Source of the DNA: Lachnospiraceae bacterium | GTDB taxonomy: Bacteria; Bacillota; Clostridia; Lachnospirales; Lachnospiraceae | Direction of reading: 5' to 3' | Assembly (NCBI GenBank): GCA_029062895.1 | Contig: JAIDPF010000070.1 | Coordinates: 1-62,000, forward strand | Length of the DNA stretch: 62,000 nt | Shown: piece after piece, positions 1 through 9,117 of the stretch | Position numbering within the stretch: the first letter of the stretch is position 1 | How the letters are laid out: each line of letters begins with the position of its first letter | Translations under genes and position numbers: made by a program | Notes under the pieces: model-generated | Seen by the model: only the letters and a program-made list of their open reading frames with translations | What the model was told of the DNA's origin: nothing | The model's database searches: none

Positions 1-1407
1 GATAACAGGGAATGGAAATCTTTTATGGAATGGTGCGGGAGCAGTGCGGAAGAGTTCGGGGACTGGCCGGATAAGCTAGCAGTAAGCGCGTATACACGGT
101 ATGTGGATAAGTATCACGAAAGAGTGCTGGAAATCAATGAAATGACAAGAAATAGGGTAAATACTGTTTTTGAAAACGTGGCGGAGATTGATACAAGATA
201 TGCGGGACGTATGAGGGAATGTCAGGAAAAAATCAAGGAACAGATCGCCACGGTCAATACGATGACAGAGTTTATGGTGTCCATGACTGACGGCAATCCC
301 AATATGGTATTGATAACCAAAGGAAGTGTAAATGAGACCAGCATTAAGATGAGTGATGAACATCCCGATGAAATGAGGCGTATGAACCAATGGATGAAAG
401 GCCGACTTTCGGATTATGTTAGGATAAGGTTTGGGGACAGATTACAAGACGATGATTACAGGAGTAATCCTGTAATAAAAGGTAGTGAGATTTTAAATAG
501 ATATCTATGTAGCCAATTGGATGAGACGGGACATTGCATTTATGAAGGTAAAGTGGATGAAATTACCGCGATAATTAAAAGAAATTATCCGTGGATGCTG
601 TCTTCTTTATATGTCACTGACTGCTATAGCACTTCTGACTCTAAAATAGTATTAAAGCATCTTATGGAAATTGTGGATATTATTAATCAAAACGAAAATA
701 TAATTAATAATTTAATACAATCTGGTGAAAGTGAAGACTACATCATTTTAAGGTTGCTTGATTTGAAGGAGCAATATCCAGAATTCTATAATCGTATTAA
801 TCAATCAGATATAGATGAAATATTGATTTATTTTAGGTATGTTGAAATGAATAATATGGTAGCAGTTGCATGTAACGAAGTCGATAATCCAAGGGGAATT
901 GAGAAAACAAATGAAAAGGGCGAACCTTTAAATGATGTTTATTATAATACATGGTTTTATGGTGAACCTACGGAAAAGGCATGGTGTGCAGTATTTGTTT
1001 TATGGTGCGCAAATGAAGTTGATCTATTGGATGGGGAACTGCTTCCAACTTATGAGCAAGCAAGTGGAGGGAATTTTGAGGGCGTACGCTTTTTAAGAGG
1101 GTATTTCGAAAATAAAGAAAATAGATACCATTCTTATGTCAATGATAGAAACTACATTCCCTGTATTGGTGATTTTGTTTTTATGGAATCAAGTGTGGGA
1201 GAACATGTAGGTATAGTTGTAGGGTATGATAATGAAAAAAATATTTTATATACAGTTGAAGGAAATTCAGATGACAAAGTAAGTTTCCGTATAAGAGATT
1301 GGGACGGTACTTATGTTAAAGGTTTGGCAAGTAATGGAGGTGATGTCGCAGGTATACCAGAAAATATTGATGATTTTTTAAATAATAATAATTCATCAAC
1401 TAGGTAA
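1..1407 (+). CDS. CHAP-domain cell-wall hydrolase, 5' end outside window
   Basis: The reading frame is open from the first base, so the gene begins upstream; the first ATG inside the window (position 25) is probably internal. The C-terminal ~150 residues look like a CHAP amidase/endopeptidase domain: catalytic Cys in WCAVFVLWC (Cys321 counted from the ATG at 25), His394 in EHVGIVVG and a third polar residue around Glu412-Asn414 in VEGNSDD. CHAP enzymes cut peptidoglycan peptides or amide bonds outside the membrane. The N-terminal part is helical and Met/Glu-rich and resembles the front of secreted LXG/WXG-like proteins, but I cannot confirm that. It is followed within 70 bp by a lipoprotein gene on the same strand. 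The CHAP call is fairly firm; the rest is not recognised. Confidence 0.75.
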   Translation, partial: DNREWKSFMEWCGSSAEEFGDWPDKLAVSAYTRYVDKYHERVLEINEMTRNRVNTVFENVAEIDTRYAGRMRECQEKIKEQIATVNTMTEFMVSMTDGNPNMVLITKGSVNETSIKMSDEHPDEMRRMNQWMKGRLSDYVRIRFGDRLQDDDYRSNPVIKGSEILNRYLCSQLDETGHCIYEGKVDEITAIIKRNYPWMLSSLYVTDCYSTSDSKIVLKHLMEIVDIINQNENIINNLIQSGESEDYIILRLLDLKEQYPEFYNRINQSDIDEILIYFRYVEMNNMVAVACNEVDNPRGIEKTNEKGEPLNDVYYNTWFYGEPTEKAWCAVFVLWCANEVDLLDGELLPTYEQASGGNFEGVRFLRGYFENKENRYHSYVNDRNYIPCIGDFVFMESSVGEHVGIVVGYDNEKNILYTVEGNSDDKVSFRIRDWDGTYVKGLASNGGDVAGIPENIDDFLNNNNSSTR

Positions 1408-1470
1408 ATGGAGATTAATATAGTATTTGCGACATGGATTCGCAGATTGCGGAAAGGTATGGTTATTAAT

Positions 1471-3111
1471 ATGAAAAAATTAGTATTTATCATGGTTTTC
1501 ATTCTTTTGTGCGGATGTACTTTACAAGAAAATCATGAAGAAGATTATGACGGAAATAATGAAATAGTCAGTGAAAATAAGCCGGATAACACAGTTTCAG
1601 AAAATGTGGTATTAGACAACGAAATTACACCGGAAACTGTGATGACGGAAAATATTTTTCCTATGAGATATTATGCAGTATTTGCGGGTCGGAAAGTTCT
1701 ATGGTCAGGAGATGAAGAGTACAGACAATATTATGAAGCTCTGGGAGATTCCTGGCTAAGTTATTATGATTCCTATATGGATATACTTGACGGGGATTCT
1801 GAGATCATTGATTTCTATGCATATGGAACCACAAGGAGAAACACAATGTTGGAAAAATATGCTTCTCTGGCAGAAGCACTGGGAGATCCATCATTGGATG
1901 TAGAAATTGAAGCTGTCAGGATAGCATATGGTGTGGATGATGAAACCATAGGAAGTTGTGTGGATAATTATATACAGCGTGCAGATACTTGTGTCTATAG
2001 TGTCGTCAGAAAATGCATGATAGGAGAATTGGAACAAGAGGATTCACGTTATTCTTATTTGAAAACATGTCTTTATAATGGATATTTTGGTCACACCTTT
2101 GATTCACAGACCGGGGAGAGGCTGGCAGTGACAGATATTGTAACGGATCAGGAACAACTGCCAGAGTTGATTGTAGAATCTTTGGAAGAAACCTATCAGG
2201 AAACATTTCCGGAAGGATCGGAGAGTATGATTGAAGACCTGCTGCAGAACGGTGAGTTGGCATGGTCTTTGGGATATCAGGGAATCACTTTCTATATACA
2301 GTCAGAACAGATCGGCATTGATGATACCTGTGTTTATCAGGCGTTAATTCTTTTTGCGGCAGAACCGGATCTGTTTGTGGAAAAATATTGCGATATTCCA
2401 GAATATTATGCAATGCAATATGACTTTATGGAAGGGGTAGTTGCGGATATTAATAATGATGGTAAAGCAGAGCGAATCGATATGGGAAATTGGGAAAATG
2501 TTGCAGACAAATTTTGGGATGCAGCGGTCAGAAATGTGTGCCTTATCCTGATATCCGGAAGAAACGGAGATATGTTCCTGTACCTTTATACAGATGGCAG
2601 CTATGATTTTGAGGGAGAAGTAGCTGTTTATGATCTGTCAGGGGAAGAGCCTGTTTTTATTTATAGGGACGGTGGATTGATCGAACGAAAGATGCTGATA
2701 GATCCTGCCTATGTAACCCTCGAGATAGCAGACTGGTATATGCTTTATGGAGAGGATACGAATCGGCATGGTAGGATGGGCAACATATATCGTATATCGG
2801 ATATCAGCGAAACTGGTATTCTGGAAGAATATAGCGATACATGGTTTTACGATAGATGGAATTTACTGTATCAGCTTGAGGATTCCATAGAAGGAAGAAT
2901 TGTAAATGTGGATGGAGAGGATCAGGGAGAAAGCATTACCCTGACAGAAGGTATGTGGGTCATGGCTTTTAGGACAGATCTGCATTCGTATATTGATTTT
3001 ATCTTAGAAGATGGGCGGCTTTGCCGGGTGCCAGTAGAAGAAGAGAATGATATTTGTTATTATGAGGGTCAGTTATTTCCAAAATACTTTAGTGTTGTAG
3101 TTGTAGAATAG
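1471..3111 (+). CDS. Lipoprotein with RsiV-like DUF3298 domain
   Basis: The start is placed at the ATG heading MKKLVFIMVF because it gives a signal peptide ending in a lipobox (LLCGC, lipid Cys16) and lies 13 bases after GGAAAGG; the frame is open back to 1408. Residues ~170-320 contain the pattern GHTFDSQTGERLAVTDI, typical of the DUF3298 domain also found in the lysozyme-sensing anti-sigma factor RsiV and in PdaC deacetylases. No sigma gene is adjacent. The C-terminal half is acidic and unassigned. About 546 residues, predicted to be anchored to the outer face of the membrane. It directly follows the CHAP hydrolase gene, so a role beside that enzyme is plausible but inferred. Confidence 0.7.
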   Translation: MKKLVFIMVFILLCGCTLQENHEEDYDGNNEIVSENKPDNTVSENVVLDNEITPETVMTENIFPMRYYAVFAGRKVLWSGDEEYRQYYEALGDSWLSYYDSYMDILDGDSEIIDFYAYGTTRRNTMLEKYASLAEALGDPSLDVEIEAVRIAYGVDDETIGSCVDNYIQRADTCVYSVVRKCMIGELEQEDSRYSYLKTCLYNGYFGHTFDSQTGERLAVTDIVTDQEQLPELIVESLEETYQETFPEGSESMIEDLLQNGELAWSLGYQGITFYIQSEQIGIDDTCVYQALILFAAEPDLFVEKYCDIPEYYAMQYDFMEGVVADINNDGKAERIDMGNWENVADKFWDAAVRNVCLILISGRNGDMFLYLYTDGSYDFEGEVAVYDLSGEEPVFIYRDGGLIERKMLIDPAYVTLEIADWYMLYGEDTNRHGRMGNIYRISDISETGILEEYSDTWFYDRWNLLYQLEDSIEGRIVNVDGEDQGESITLTEGMWVMAFRTDLHSYIDFILEDGRLCRVPVEEENDICYYEGQLFPKYFSVVVVE

Positions 3112-3139
3112 TTGTTTTGACAGGACTTTATCCGAAACA

Positions 3140-4207
3140 TTAATACCCGGACGAAATATAGCTTTCCGCCCCGATGCTGTATCCGTCGCAGTTCACGGTC
3201 TTTCCGTAACATCTTGCCAGAACATGTCCGCCTTGGATGATAAAGGCGCGGGGACACTGGAAGCAGTCGTCATTGGCGGTGATATCGAATGAACCGCCGG
3301 CAATGAAAAGATATCCTTTGTCAGCATCGACATCATTATCTACTTTGCATCCGTCATCCATACTTTCAATTGTCATGGTACAGGATAATATGGAAATGCT
3401 GTCGTTGCCTTTCAGACCGTTATTGGCGGCGGTAAGATTATAAGTGCCGTCAACGATCGTCAGGTCATTTTTGCAGCTGATGGCGTTGTTATAATTGCCG
3501 GTGACGTTCAGTGTTCCGGTGCCGTTGAAGGTCAGGTCGTCTTTACTGTAGATGCATCCTTTGACAGTATCGTCCATTGGCGCAAAGCTGTCGGAGACGC
3601 TGTTGACGGTTCCTTCCGGGAGAGTGATTACCGTCTTATCTGCGTTGGCAATATATATGGGAGCAGAGGTATTGCAAAAGATGTCGACGTTATTCAGTAC
3701 CAGCTGCACTTTTTCCTGATCGCTGACATTCACATAGATCTGTCCGTTTGTCAGATTGCCTTCAAAGATATAGGTGCCTTCCTGCGTAATCAAAATCTTA
3801 TTATCTTGAATAGAAGCGCCTACGCCGGTGATCGTCACTTCCATCTTGTCTATTTGGATTAGCGTAGCGGACGCTTCATCATAGGTATCTGTCAGATCAT
3901 AGGAGGTAAAGCGGATCTGATTGTCGGAGACATTATATACGATGGGCTCTGGTTTGTCTGAACTTGCATTTGTTCCTGATGCGTCAGAACCGGAAGCGTC
4001 ATTAGTTCCGGTCTGGGAGGATGCGCTGTCTATGCTGTCTGGAGCTGCGGCATCGGAGGCAATGTTGTCTGAGGGAGTTATGATAATGGTGTCCCCGGAA
4101 AACGGGTCGGTCATATTGCCAGAGCTTTGGTTATTACAGCCTGCGGCAACGAAACTAAAGAACATACAGGTAGCTGATAATATAAACATTCTTTCTATTT
4201 TTCTCAT
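3140..4207 (-). CDS. Carbohydrate-binding domain lipoprotein (DUF4353)
   Basis: The signal peptide ends in the lipobox VAAGC (Cys24), followed by a Ser/Asp/Ala-rich linker to about residue 90. The rest is a run of short beta strands with recurring patterns such as VQLVLNNVDI, LTFNGTGTLNV and GGSFDITANDDC, typical of the DUF4353 carbohydrate-binding right-handed beta-helix family. The start has GAGGAGAA just upstream. It is the last gene of a minus-strand operon and lies 138 bp downstream of the CotH kinase gene, with a MITE-like repeat in the gap. DUF4353 proteins commonly accompany CotH kinases in Lachnospiraceae (family knowledge). At 355 residues it ends soon after the repeat region. Confidence 0.85.
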   Translation of the reverse strand: MRKIERMFILSATCMFFSFVAAGCNNQSSGNMTDPFSGDTIIITPSDNIASDAAAPDSIDSASSQTGTNDASGSDASGTNASSDKPEPIVYNVSDNQIRFTSYDLTDTYDEASATLIQIDKMEVTITGVGASIQDNKILITQEGTYIFEGNLTNGQIYVNVSDQEKVQLVLNNVDIFCNTSAPIYIANADKTVITLPEGTVNSVSDSFAPMDDTVKGCIYSKDDLTFNGTGTLNVTGNYNNAISCKNDLTIVDGTYNLTAANNGLKGNDSISILSCTMTIESMDDGCKVDNDVDADKGYLFIAGGSFDITANDDCFQCPRAFIIQGGHVLARCYGKTVNCDGYSIGAESYISSGY

Positions 4208-4241
4208 TTTTGTATTCTCCTCTCAAACCTCATAATTTTTA

Positions 4242-4341
4242 GGCAATTGCGAAACGCTATTTTCGTAAACTCCCGTTGCGCAATTGTCTGCATAATTCTG
4301 TCCATGAGTTATGTAAGCCGGACTTAATTCTTTCGCAATTT
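4242..4341. repeat. MITE-like palindromic element, copy 1
   Basis: About 100 bp bounded by GGCAATTGCGAAAC on the left and CTTTCGCAATTTG on the right. The inside shares the words TTGCGCAATT, TCTGTCCATGAGTTATG and TAAGCCGGACTT with the copies at 14.0, 24.6 and 47.2 kb. It fills the gap between the CotH and DUF4353 genes and contains no ORF. Confidence 0.75.
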
Positions 4342-4345
4342 GACC

Positions 4346-6373
4346 CTACTCAATCACATTAAGATCCACATCTACCACCGGCGGTATTTCATCACCGCTG
4401 ACGATGCCCTCTTCTCCTTCGGGGAATAGTTCCTCTTCTGGTACGGGATCTGATACAGTATATGGCGCTTCATGTCTATTATATCCGTACATATGAATAC
4501 TCCTATCGATCCAGTTATATCTGTTCTGAACAAAGGTCCGCAGGGCATTGACCTGATATTCGGAACTGCTGGTACCGCGTACATGATTATTATAGACCCG
4601 GGAAGCCGCAACCATTTCGGCGTGTCGGTCGATGGATTCCATAGCCGTGGCAAGCAGGTCTTCTTTGACTTCATCCCATCGTTCCTGTACAGCCAGCATA
4701 AAATCATCCGATTGATAGAGATAGCTCATATAATGATTTTGCGCAAGATCATAGACCTGCTCCGCAGTTGCCCAATAAGCATAGCTTTTGTTGTCATTGT
4801 CAAAATTGCCGAATGCCATATCAAAATCCCATACAGGTCCTAACATGACTTTTTCTCCCGGACGCCGGTAGAGGAAGCTGCTCCGCCAGAAAGAGGAGTC
4901 GGTATTATTGGTCAGTTCCATGACAATAAACCAGTCTACCCACGAATCCATGTCGATATATTCTTCATATCCCGTACCTCTAACAAGCGCGCGGTCCAGT
5001 TCATTCATATAATTATAAACATAGTAAAATTCATCGCTGTAGGGTTTTTCTATAATAGGATATTGAAAAAACATTTTCGGAGAATGTGCAGTCATAAAAT
5101 ATTCCTGACCATATACATGGGGTCTCATCAGATCTCCGCCACACTCCAAGAAAAAGGCAAGATCCATATCCTCGCTATCTGCAGGCGGCTGATAATCTTC
5201 CCCGGAAAACATATTGATCTTTTGTAGATCCACATCTATTTTTTCGGAAAAGGTATAGACTCCCAGATACTCTCCATTCAGATAGACATCCACCGGAATC
5301 TGTTCCGGCGTATATTCCAAATGATCCATGCAGGCGGCGATATCCATGGCAACGCAGTTGCGGATCAGGGAGGGATCCCGGTAGGTAGAGACAAGGACCC
5401 ATTTTTCGGAAGGGATCATGCCGAAGAAAGAGACCCTGTCATCAAATTTTATAAGATAGCTTTTCTGTGTAGAATATCTCCAACTGGTATTGCCTCTTCC
5501 GCGGATACTGATTTCATATGTTGTGTCGTCAAGAGTAAAATTACCGCTGACATATTCATACTTGGAAGTGATCTCTGCGCCCATATCCGTAGTAAGGAAC
5601 AGAGTAGGTATATCAAAGGTCTGGCGTCTTGTTACAACAGGATAGGAAGTGATGTTTCCGTCAGAATCTACGATATATAGGATAGGATTCTGTGTCAAAT
5701 CGATGCTGCCGTTGGCATTGATATATGCGGGTGTGAGAGATTCCGATGCATCGACAGGGGCAGTCGAAGACTGATCAGAAGCCCCGTTGTCGCCCGGATC
5801 ATAAAAGTAGCAGCCACGCTCTGGAAGATCTTCTGTGGTTTGGTTGTTAGCAACAGTCGTCAACTCTTCATTGTCAGATTGTGTTTCTTCTGGCAGCTTA
5901 AAGGTGACGCGCGCGGCGGTCAGCATCGCGTCGTCGATATCAGGTGTGATTTCCAGATAGATGATATCGTTTTCAAAAGAACAGGTAACGCCATCATAAG
6001 CTGATCCGTAATAGGAAGTTTTATAATACGTAACAGATTCCGGCAGCAGTCCGGCGGATGATGCCGAAGTGTTATTCGTATCAGCTGTATTAATGATACC
6101 GGGTGTGCCGGGATTGACAGAAAGAGTATAAGTCCGCGGAATGTTTGGATCCTGATAAGCATCATCTGTCATATTACTGCTTGGACTTAAGACAGCGGAT
6201 ATGGTTTCATTGCCTGACAGAGCGGAGATATTGTCCCTGTTTTCTGAATCCGGCAGATGTGTACATCCGTATAAAACCGTTGCTAGAGATATAGCCGTTA
6301 TCATGATGGTTTTATGTATGCGGGAAGAATATTTTATTTTCTTTGATTGAGAAATACATTCTTTCAATTTCAT
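4346..6373 (-). CDS. CotH kinase family lipoprotein
   Basis: CotH proteins are atypical secreted or surface kinases. A signal peptide with lipobox VLYGC (Cys38 counted from the upstream GTG) is followed by a Thr/Ser/Asn-rich linker. The CotH core runs from about residue 255 to 640: IRGRGNTSWRYSTQKSY, the KWVLVSTYRDPSLIRN block, and the metal-binding/catalytic motif GPVWDFDMAFGN at ~513-524. The ATG at 6373 is preferred to the GTG at 6376 because AAAGGTG then sits at a workable distance. The gene starts 28 bp after the stop of the membrane-anchored protein upstream, so the two are likely cotranscribed. An acidic tail ends the 675-residue protein. The substrate is unknown. Confidence 0.9.
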   Translation of the reverse strand: MKLKECISQSKKIKYSSRIHKTIMITAISLATVLYGCTHLPDSENRDNISALSGNETISAVLSPSSNMTDDAYQDPNIPRTYTLSVNPGTPGIINTADTNNTSASSAGLLPESVTYYKTSYYGSAYDGVTCSFENDIIYLEITPDIDDAMLTAARVTFKLPEETQSDNEELTTVANNQTTEDLPERGCYFYDPGDNGASDQSSTAPVDASESLTPAYINANGSIDLTQNPILYIVDSDGNITSYPVVTRRQTFDIPTLFLTTDMGAEITSKYEYVSGNFTLDDTTYEISIRGRGNTSWRYSTQKSYLIKFDDRVSFFGMIPSEKWVLVSTYRDPSLIRNCVAMDIAACMDHLEYTPEQIPVDVYLNGEYLGVYTFSEKIDVDLQKINMFSGEDYQPPADSEDMDLAFFLECGGDLMRPHVYGQEYFMTAHSPKMFFQYPIIEKPYSDEFYYVYNYMNELDRALVRGTGYEEYIDMDSWVDWFIVMELTNNTDSSFWRSSFLYRRPGEKVMLGPVWDFDMAFGNFDNDNKSYAYWATAEQVYDLAQNHYMSYLYQSDDFMLAVQERWDEVKEDLLATAMESIDRHAEMVAASRVYNNHVRGTSSSEYQVNALRTFVQNRYNWIDRSIHMYGYNRHEAPYTVSDPVPEEELFPEGEEGIVSGDEIPPVVDVDLNVIE

Positions 6374-6400
6374 CACACCTTTATGTTTTTTGATGTCATC

Positions 6401-7528
6401 TTAGCGGATATCAGCAATCAGCCAGCTGCCATTCTGCAGTACAAAGTAATAGACGTTGTCGGTGGTATCGATCATTTCCCGCCCGCTGGATAACGTCATG
6501 GATTTATCAAAGGAGACGCGGCAGGAAAAGCACCGGTCATTATATGGGATATATTCCGTGATACTTTCATTTAAGAAATGCGTATCGGTATGCGCGGAAA
6601 AAATCTGCATGTCTTCACGGCGGTATTGGTCTGCCAGAGTAAGATAGATAGAATCTTCCGGAAATAATTCCCGTATCGGATCCACACTCTCCCGGCAGCC
6701 CGGCAGGTCTCTGGAAAAAAAGTTGGAATAGGTTTCTACCGCATCCAATACGACGGATCTTAATTCCGCGCTGATCTCTTCCTCCGCAGGAAGATAACAG
6801 AGGGTAATATTGTCGGAAGAGGTTTCCGTGTCATCGGTAACAACAGAGACCGTAGAGGAACCGTCAGATAATGGCAGTTCACAATCGTCTGCATTCATAA
6901 CTGTGATTTGTGCAGGGTGTTTTAATCCGCTTACCTGATAAGTAACCTGTTCCGGTACGGTGACATATGACGCGCTGTATTCCAGTTCCTCATAAAATAC
7001 TCTTTCCGTAATATAAGCGTCGGTAAGAGGGATATTATTGATTTTAACCGTATAGTTATCCGGTACGGTTATGGTAGCGCTGTAGTCTCCGTGGTCTTCA
7101 TACGCGTCCAGTGCCGTAAGCTGCCAATCGGTAATCGGTATCGCAATCAGGCGCGTGGTGGTACTCATAGGTTGCAGAACCGCTGTTCCGACCGGCGTTT
7201 CTCCTGCGTAGATGCCATAGGTGAGGGTGCCGTCAGTATAGCTTTCCTTCAGAAAATGATACTGTAGGTCGTTATCTTCCAAAAGCAACCGCAGTTGTTC
7301 CTGATAATCTTCTAACGTCTCAAATTCATTAAAGGTCAGTACCGCCGTATTCATGGATAAAGTGAGGTCGGGCACGGCGATCAGCGCATCCATCAGATAC
7401 TTTGGTTGAGATGCCTCATAAAGAATCAGGGTTTTTCGCGCATACCAAAGAAAGACCATCATCAATAGAAGCAGGATAGCCAGATAGATCATATAGATCA
7501 TTTTTATTTTGCCTGACTTTTTTTTCAC
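6401..7528 (-). CDS. Membrane-anchored extracellular protein, partner of phosphodiester glycosidase
   Basis: No function recognised. A basic N-terminus is followed by one transmembrane segment (MIYMIYLAILLLLMMVFLW), then ~330 residues predicted outside the cell, ending in YYFVLQNGSWLIADIR. It shares layout and motifs (FETxE at the front, TVxVNxIxxT in the middle, a final hydrophobic strand ending in W-x-(I/V)-(A/S)-(D/G)-I) with the protein at 35587-36687; both follow a phosphodiester glycosidase gene. The GTG start at 7528 was chosen because the preceding bases match the leader of the gene at 1471 almost exactly; the frame extends to 7612 without an RBS. Middle gene of a four-gene minus-strand operon. 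Confidence 0.7.
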   Translation of the reverse strand: MKKKSGKIKMIYMIYLAILLLLMMVFLWYARKTLILYEASQPKYLMDALIAVPDLTLSMNTAVLTFNEFETLEDYQEQLRLLLEDNDLQYHFLKESYTDGTLTYGIYAGETPVGTAVLQPMSTTTRLIAIPITDWQLTALDAYEDHGDYSATITVPDNYTVKINNIPLTDAYITERVFYEELEYSASYVTVPEQVTYQVSGLKHPAQITVMNADDCELPLSDGSSTVSVVTDDTETSSDNITLCYLPAEEEISAELRSVVLDAVETYSNFFSRDLPGCRESVDPIRELFPEDSIYLTLADQYRREDMQIFSAHTDTHFLNESITEYIPYNDRCFSCRVSFDKSMTLSSGREMIDTTDNVYYFVLQNGSWLIADIR

Positions 7529-7610
7529 ACTAATAACCATGCCTTTCCACAGCCTGCGAATTCTTGACAATAATAATCGTAAGCTTTTTGTTATATGTTG
7601 CCATAGGCAC

Positions 7611-7673
7611 AAATTTGTGATTGAAAAATCTTTGATTTTTCAATCTAATTCCTCATATCGCAGCTTTACTGCG
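7611..7673. repeat. Cluster of three small palindromes
   Basis: Three perfect or near-perfect inverted repeats follow one another: CACAAATTTGTG (7611-7622), GATTGAAAAATC pairing with GATTTTTCAATC (7619-7645), and CGCAG-N5-CTGCG (7659-7673). They fill the 186 bp gap between the glycosidase and the anchored-protein gene and may act as an RNA processing or attenuation site. Confidence 0.6.
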
Positions 7674-7714
7674 ACTCAAATAGAAATGAAAAACGCCTTT
7701 TAAAAGCCTCACAC

Positions 7715-8890
7715 TTATCTGGTAACGATAAACGCGGTTGGCAGCCGTTTGGAAGCGTCTGCATAGGAAAGCGTAGAGGAGGTGATCCGGTATTCGCCGT
7801 CATAATACAGAGAAGAGGAGCTTCCGCCGTCTAAATTGGCGGCGTTGACTGCGCCGTATTCCAAAAGGATGTTAATCAGATCCTGTCCGGTAGCGCCCAG
7901 ATGACCTGCTGTTCCACGGCCATCCGTTACCAGAAATAGTACGGTTCCGTCAGCGCATTGTCCTATTGCGGTGCGGGGATTGGCGCCGACACCTCTGCCG
8001 TTTAGATTGACTGGGACACCATTTTCTATAAGTTTCGTAAAATGATTTGTATCACCGTTGCTGATGTCTTTAAAAGATACTGCGTCTATGATCGCGTGAT
8101 CTGTTACATAGGAGGTAAATTGATCTGCCGTCATGGATCCGATTTCCTTAATAATGAGTACATGGCTGTCGTTAAATCCAATCATGACATCCCCATAAGA
8201 CGGTTCATTAAATAGTATTTCTCCATCACAGACTACCACGCCCACCGGACGACCGCCCCAGTTGACACCGGCTGTAATAAATTCTCCTGCATTGATGGCG
8301 GCAAGAGCGTCATAAGCGTCACAATATTCACCGGTCGTCAGTCCATTCTTTTCACGTTCGGTTGAAGACCATGGATAAGATGTGGCGATACTGACACGGG
8401 ACGGATCACGAACTACAAGAAGCTGCGCGTCGAAAGTTCTGCCGCTGATCGGAATCAGACCAATCTCACTGATTTCGCTGATTGTAGAAGGAGTCTCAGA
8501 GAGTATCGTGCCGTCCCCTATTCTCACGGAGGAAGAAGCAGCTTCCGCTGATGCATCTTCAGTAGTGGAGTTATCCGCAAGAGTCTCAGTAGTCTCTGTC
8601 CGCTGTCCGGAGGAGTCTATTAATGTGGCATACCGCGTCGCGGCGTCATCTGTAGTAGTACGGCTTTGCGTAATAGCGAGTACCTCTTCTTCCGACAGAT
8701 ACCAGGAAACAACAAATTTCATGCCACCGGTTTCCAGCATGGTTGCTACAAAAGTATTGCGTGCCGTAATAGAAGGTCCTTTGCAAAATAGCATCATCAG
8801 AAGGTATAAAGTCAGGATGACAACAGCAGCCGTGCTGACAAAAAATAACATTATCCATCCCAGTACCTTTAAAAATTTTCTGCTGTCCAT
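7715..8890 (-). CDS. Phosphodiester glycosidase family protein (NAGPA-like), copy 1
   Basis: An N-terminal transmembrane anchor (residues ~9-33) is followed by a low-complexity linker and a C-terminal domain of the family that includes mammalian N-acetylglucosamine-1-phosphodiester alpha-N-acetylglucosaminidase. Diagnostic blocks: AINAGEF, GRPVGVVVCDGEILFNEP, NPRTAIGQCADGTVLFLV, GATGQDLINILLEYGAVNAANLDGGSSSS and a C-terminal PTAFIV. Bacterial members are extracytoplasmic and are thought to act on sugar-phosphodiester polymers (family knowledge). GAAAGGATCGCGG precedes the ATG. It heads the surface operon and has its own promoter. A homologue with the same partner gene occurs at 34.6 kb. Confidence 0.9.
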   Translation of the reverse strand: MDSRKFLKVLGWIMLFFVSTAAVVILTLYLLMMLFCKGPSITARNTFVATMLETGGMKFVVSWYLSEEEVLAITQSRTTTDDAATRYATLIDSSGQRTETTETLADNSTTEDASAEAASSSVRIGDGTILSETPSTISEISEIGLIPISGRTFDAQLLVVRDPSRVSIATSYPWSSTEREKNGLTTGEYCDAYDALAAINAGEFITAGVNWGGRPVGVVVCDGEILFNEPSYGDVMIGFNDSHVLIIKEIGSMTADQFTSYVTDHAIIDAVSFKDISNGDTNHFTKLIENGVPVNLNGRGVGANPRTAIGQCADGTVLFLVTDGRGTAGHLGATGQDLINILLEYGAVNAANLDGGSSSSLYYDGEYRITSSTLSYADASKRLPTAFIVTR

Positions 8891-8958
8891 CCGCGATCCT
8901 TTCCTTCTGTTGATCCTGTATCCGCATTTCTATACAGGAAACATTAGCTTGACTTTGT

Positions 8959-8987
8959 ATTGTATCATAAATAGCTATTTTATACAA
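8959..8987 (-). promoter_or_regulatory. Promoter of the surface (glycosidase-CotH) operon
   Basis: On the minus strand, -35 TTGTAT (8982-8987), a 17 bp spacer and -10 TACAAT (8959-8964), about 70 bp upstream of the glycosidase start. Confidence 0.6.
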
Positions 8988-9071
8988 ATTTATTCTTATC
9001 TTTATACATATTGCCAGATACTATGCAAACTTATGCCGGAGTAAAAAAATGTAAAAGATGACCGGAAATCC

Positions 9072-9100
9072 TTGTATGAAAGAGAGATTTATAATATAAT
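9072..9100 (+). promoter_or_regulatory. Promoter of the c-di-GMP operon
   Basis: -35 TTGTAT (9072-9077), 17 bp spacer, perfect -10 TATAAT (9095-9100). It lies 18 bp upstream of the start codon, so the untranslated leader would be only ~11 bases and would begin about at the AAAAAGGAC ribosome site. Confidence 0.6.
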
Positions 9101-9117
9101 AAAAAGGACTATCGAAT

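Noticed and set aside
8382-9044. 220-residue ORF on the plus strand opposite the glycosidase.
   Set aside because: Lies antisense to a clear NAGPA-family gene and runs through its promoter; low-complexity translation.
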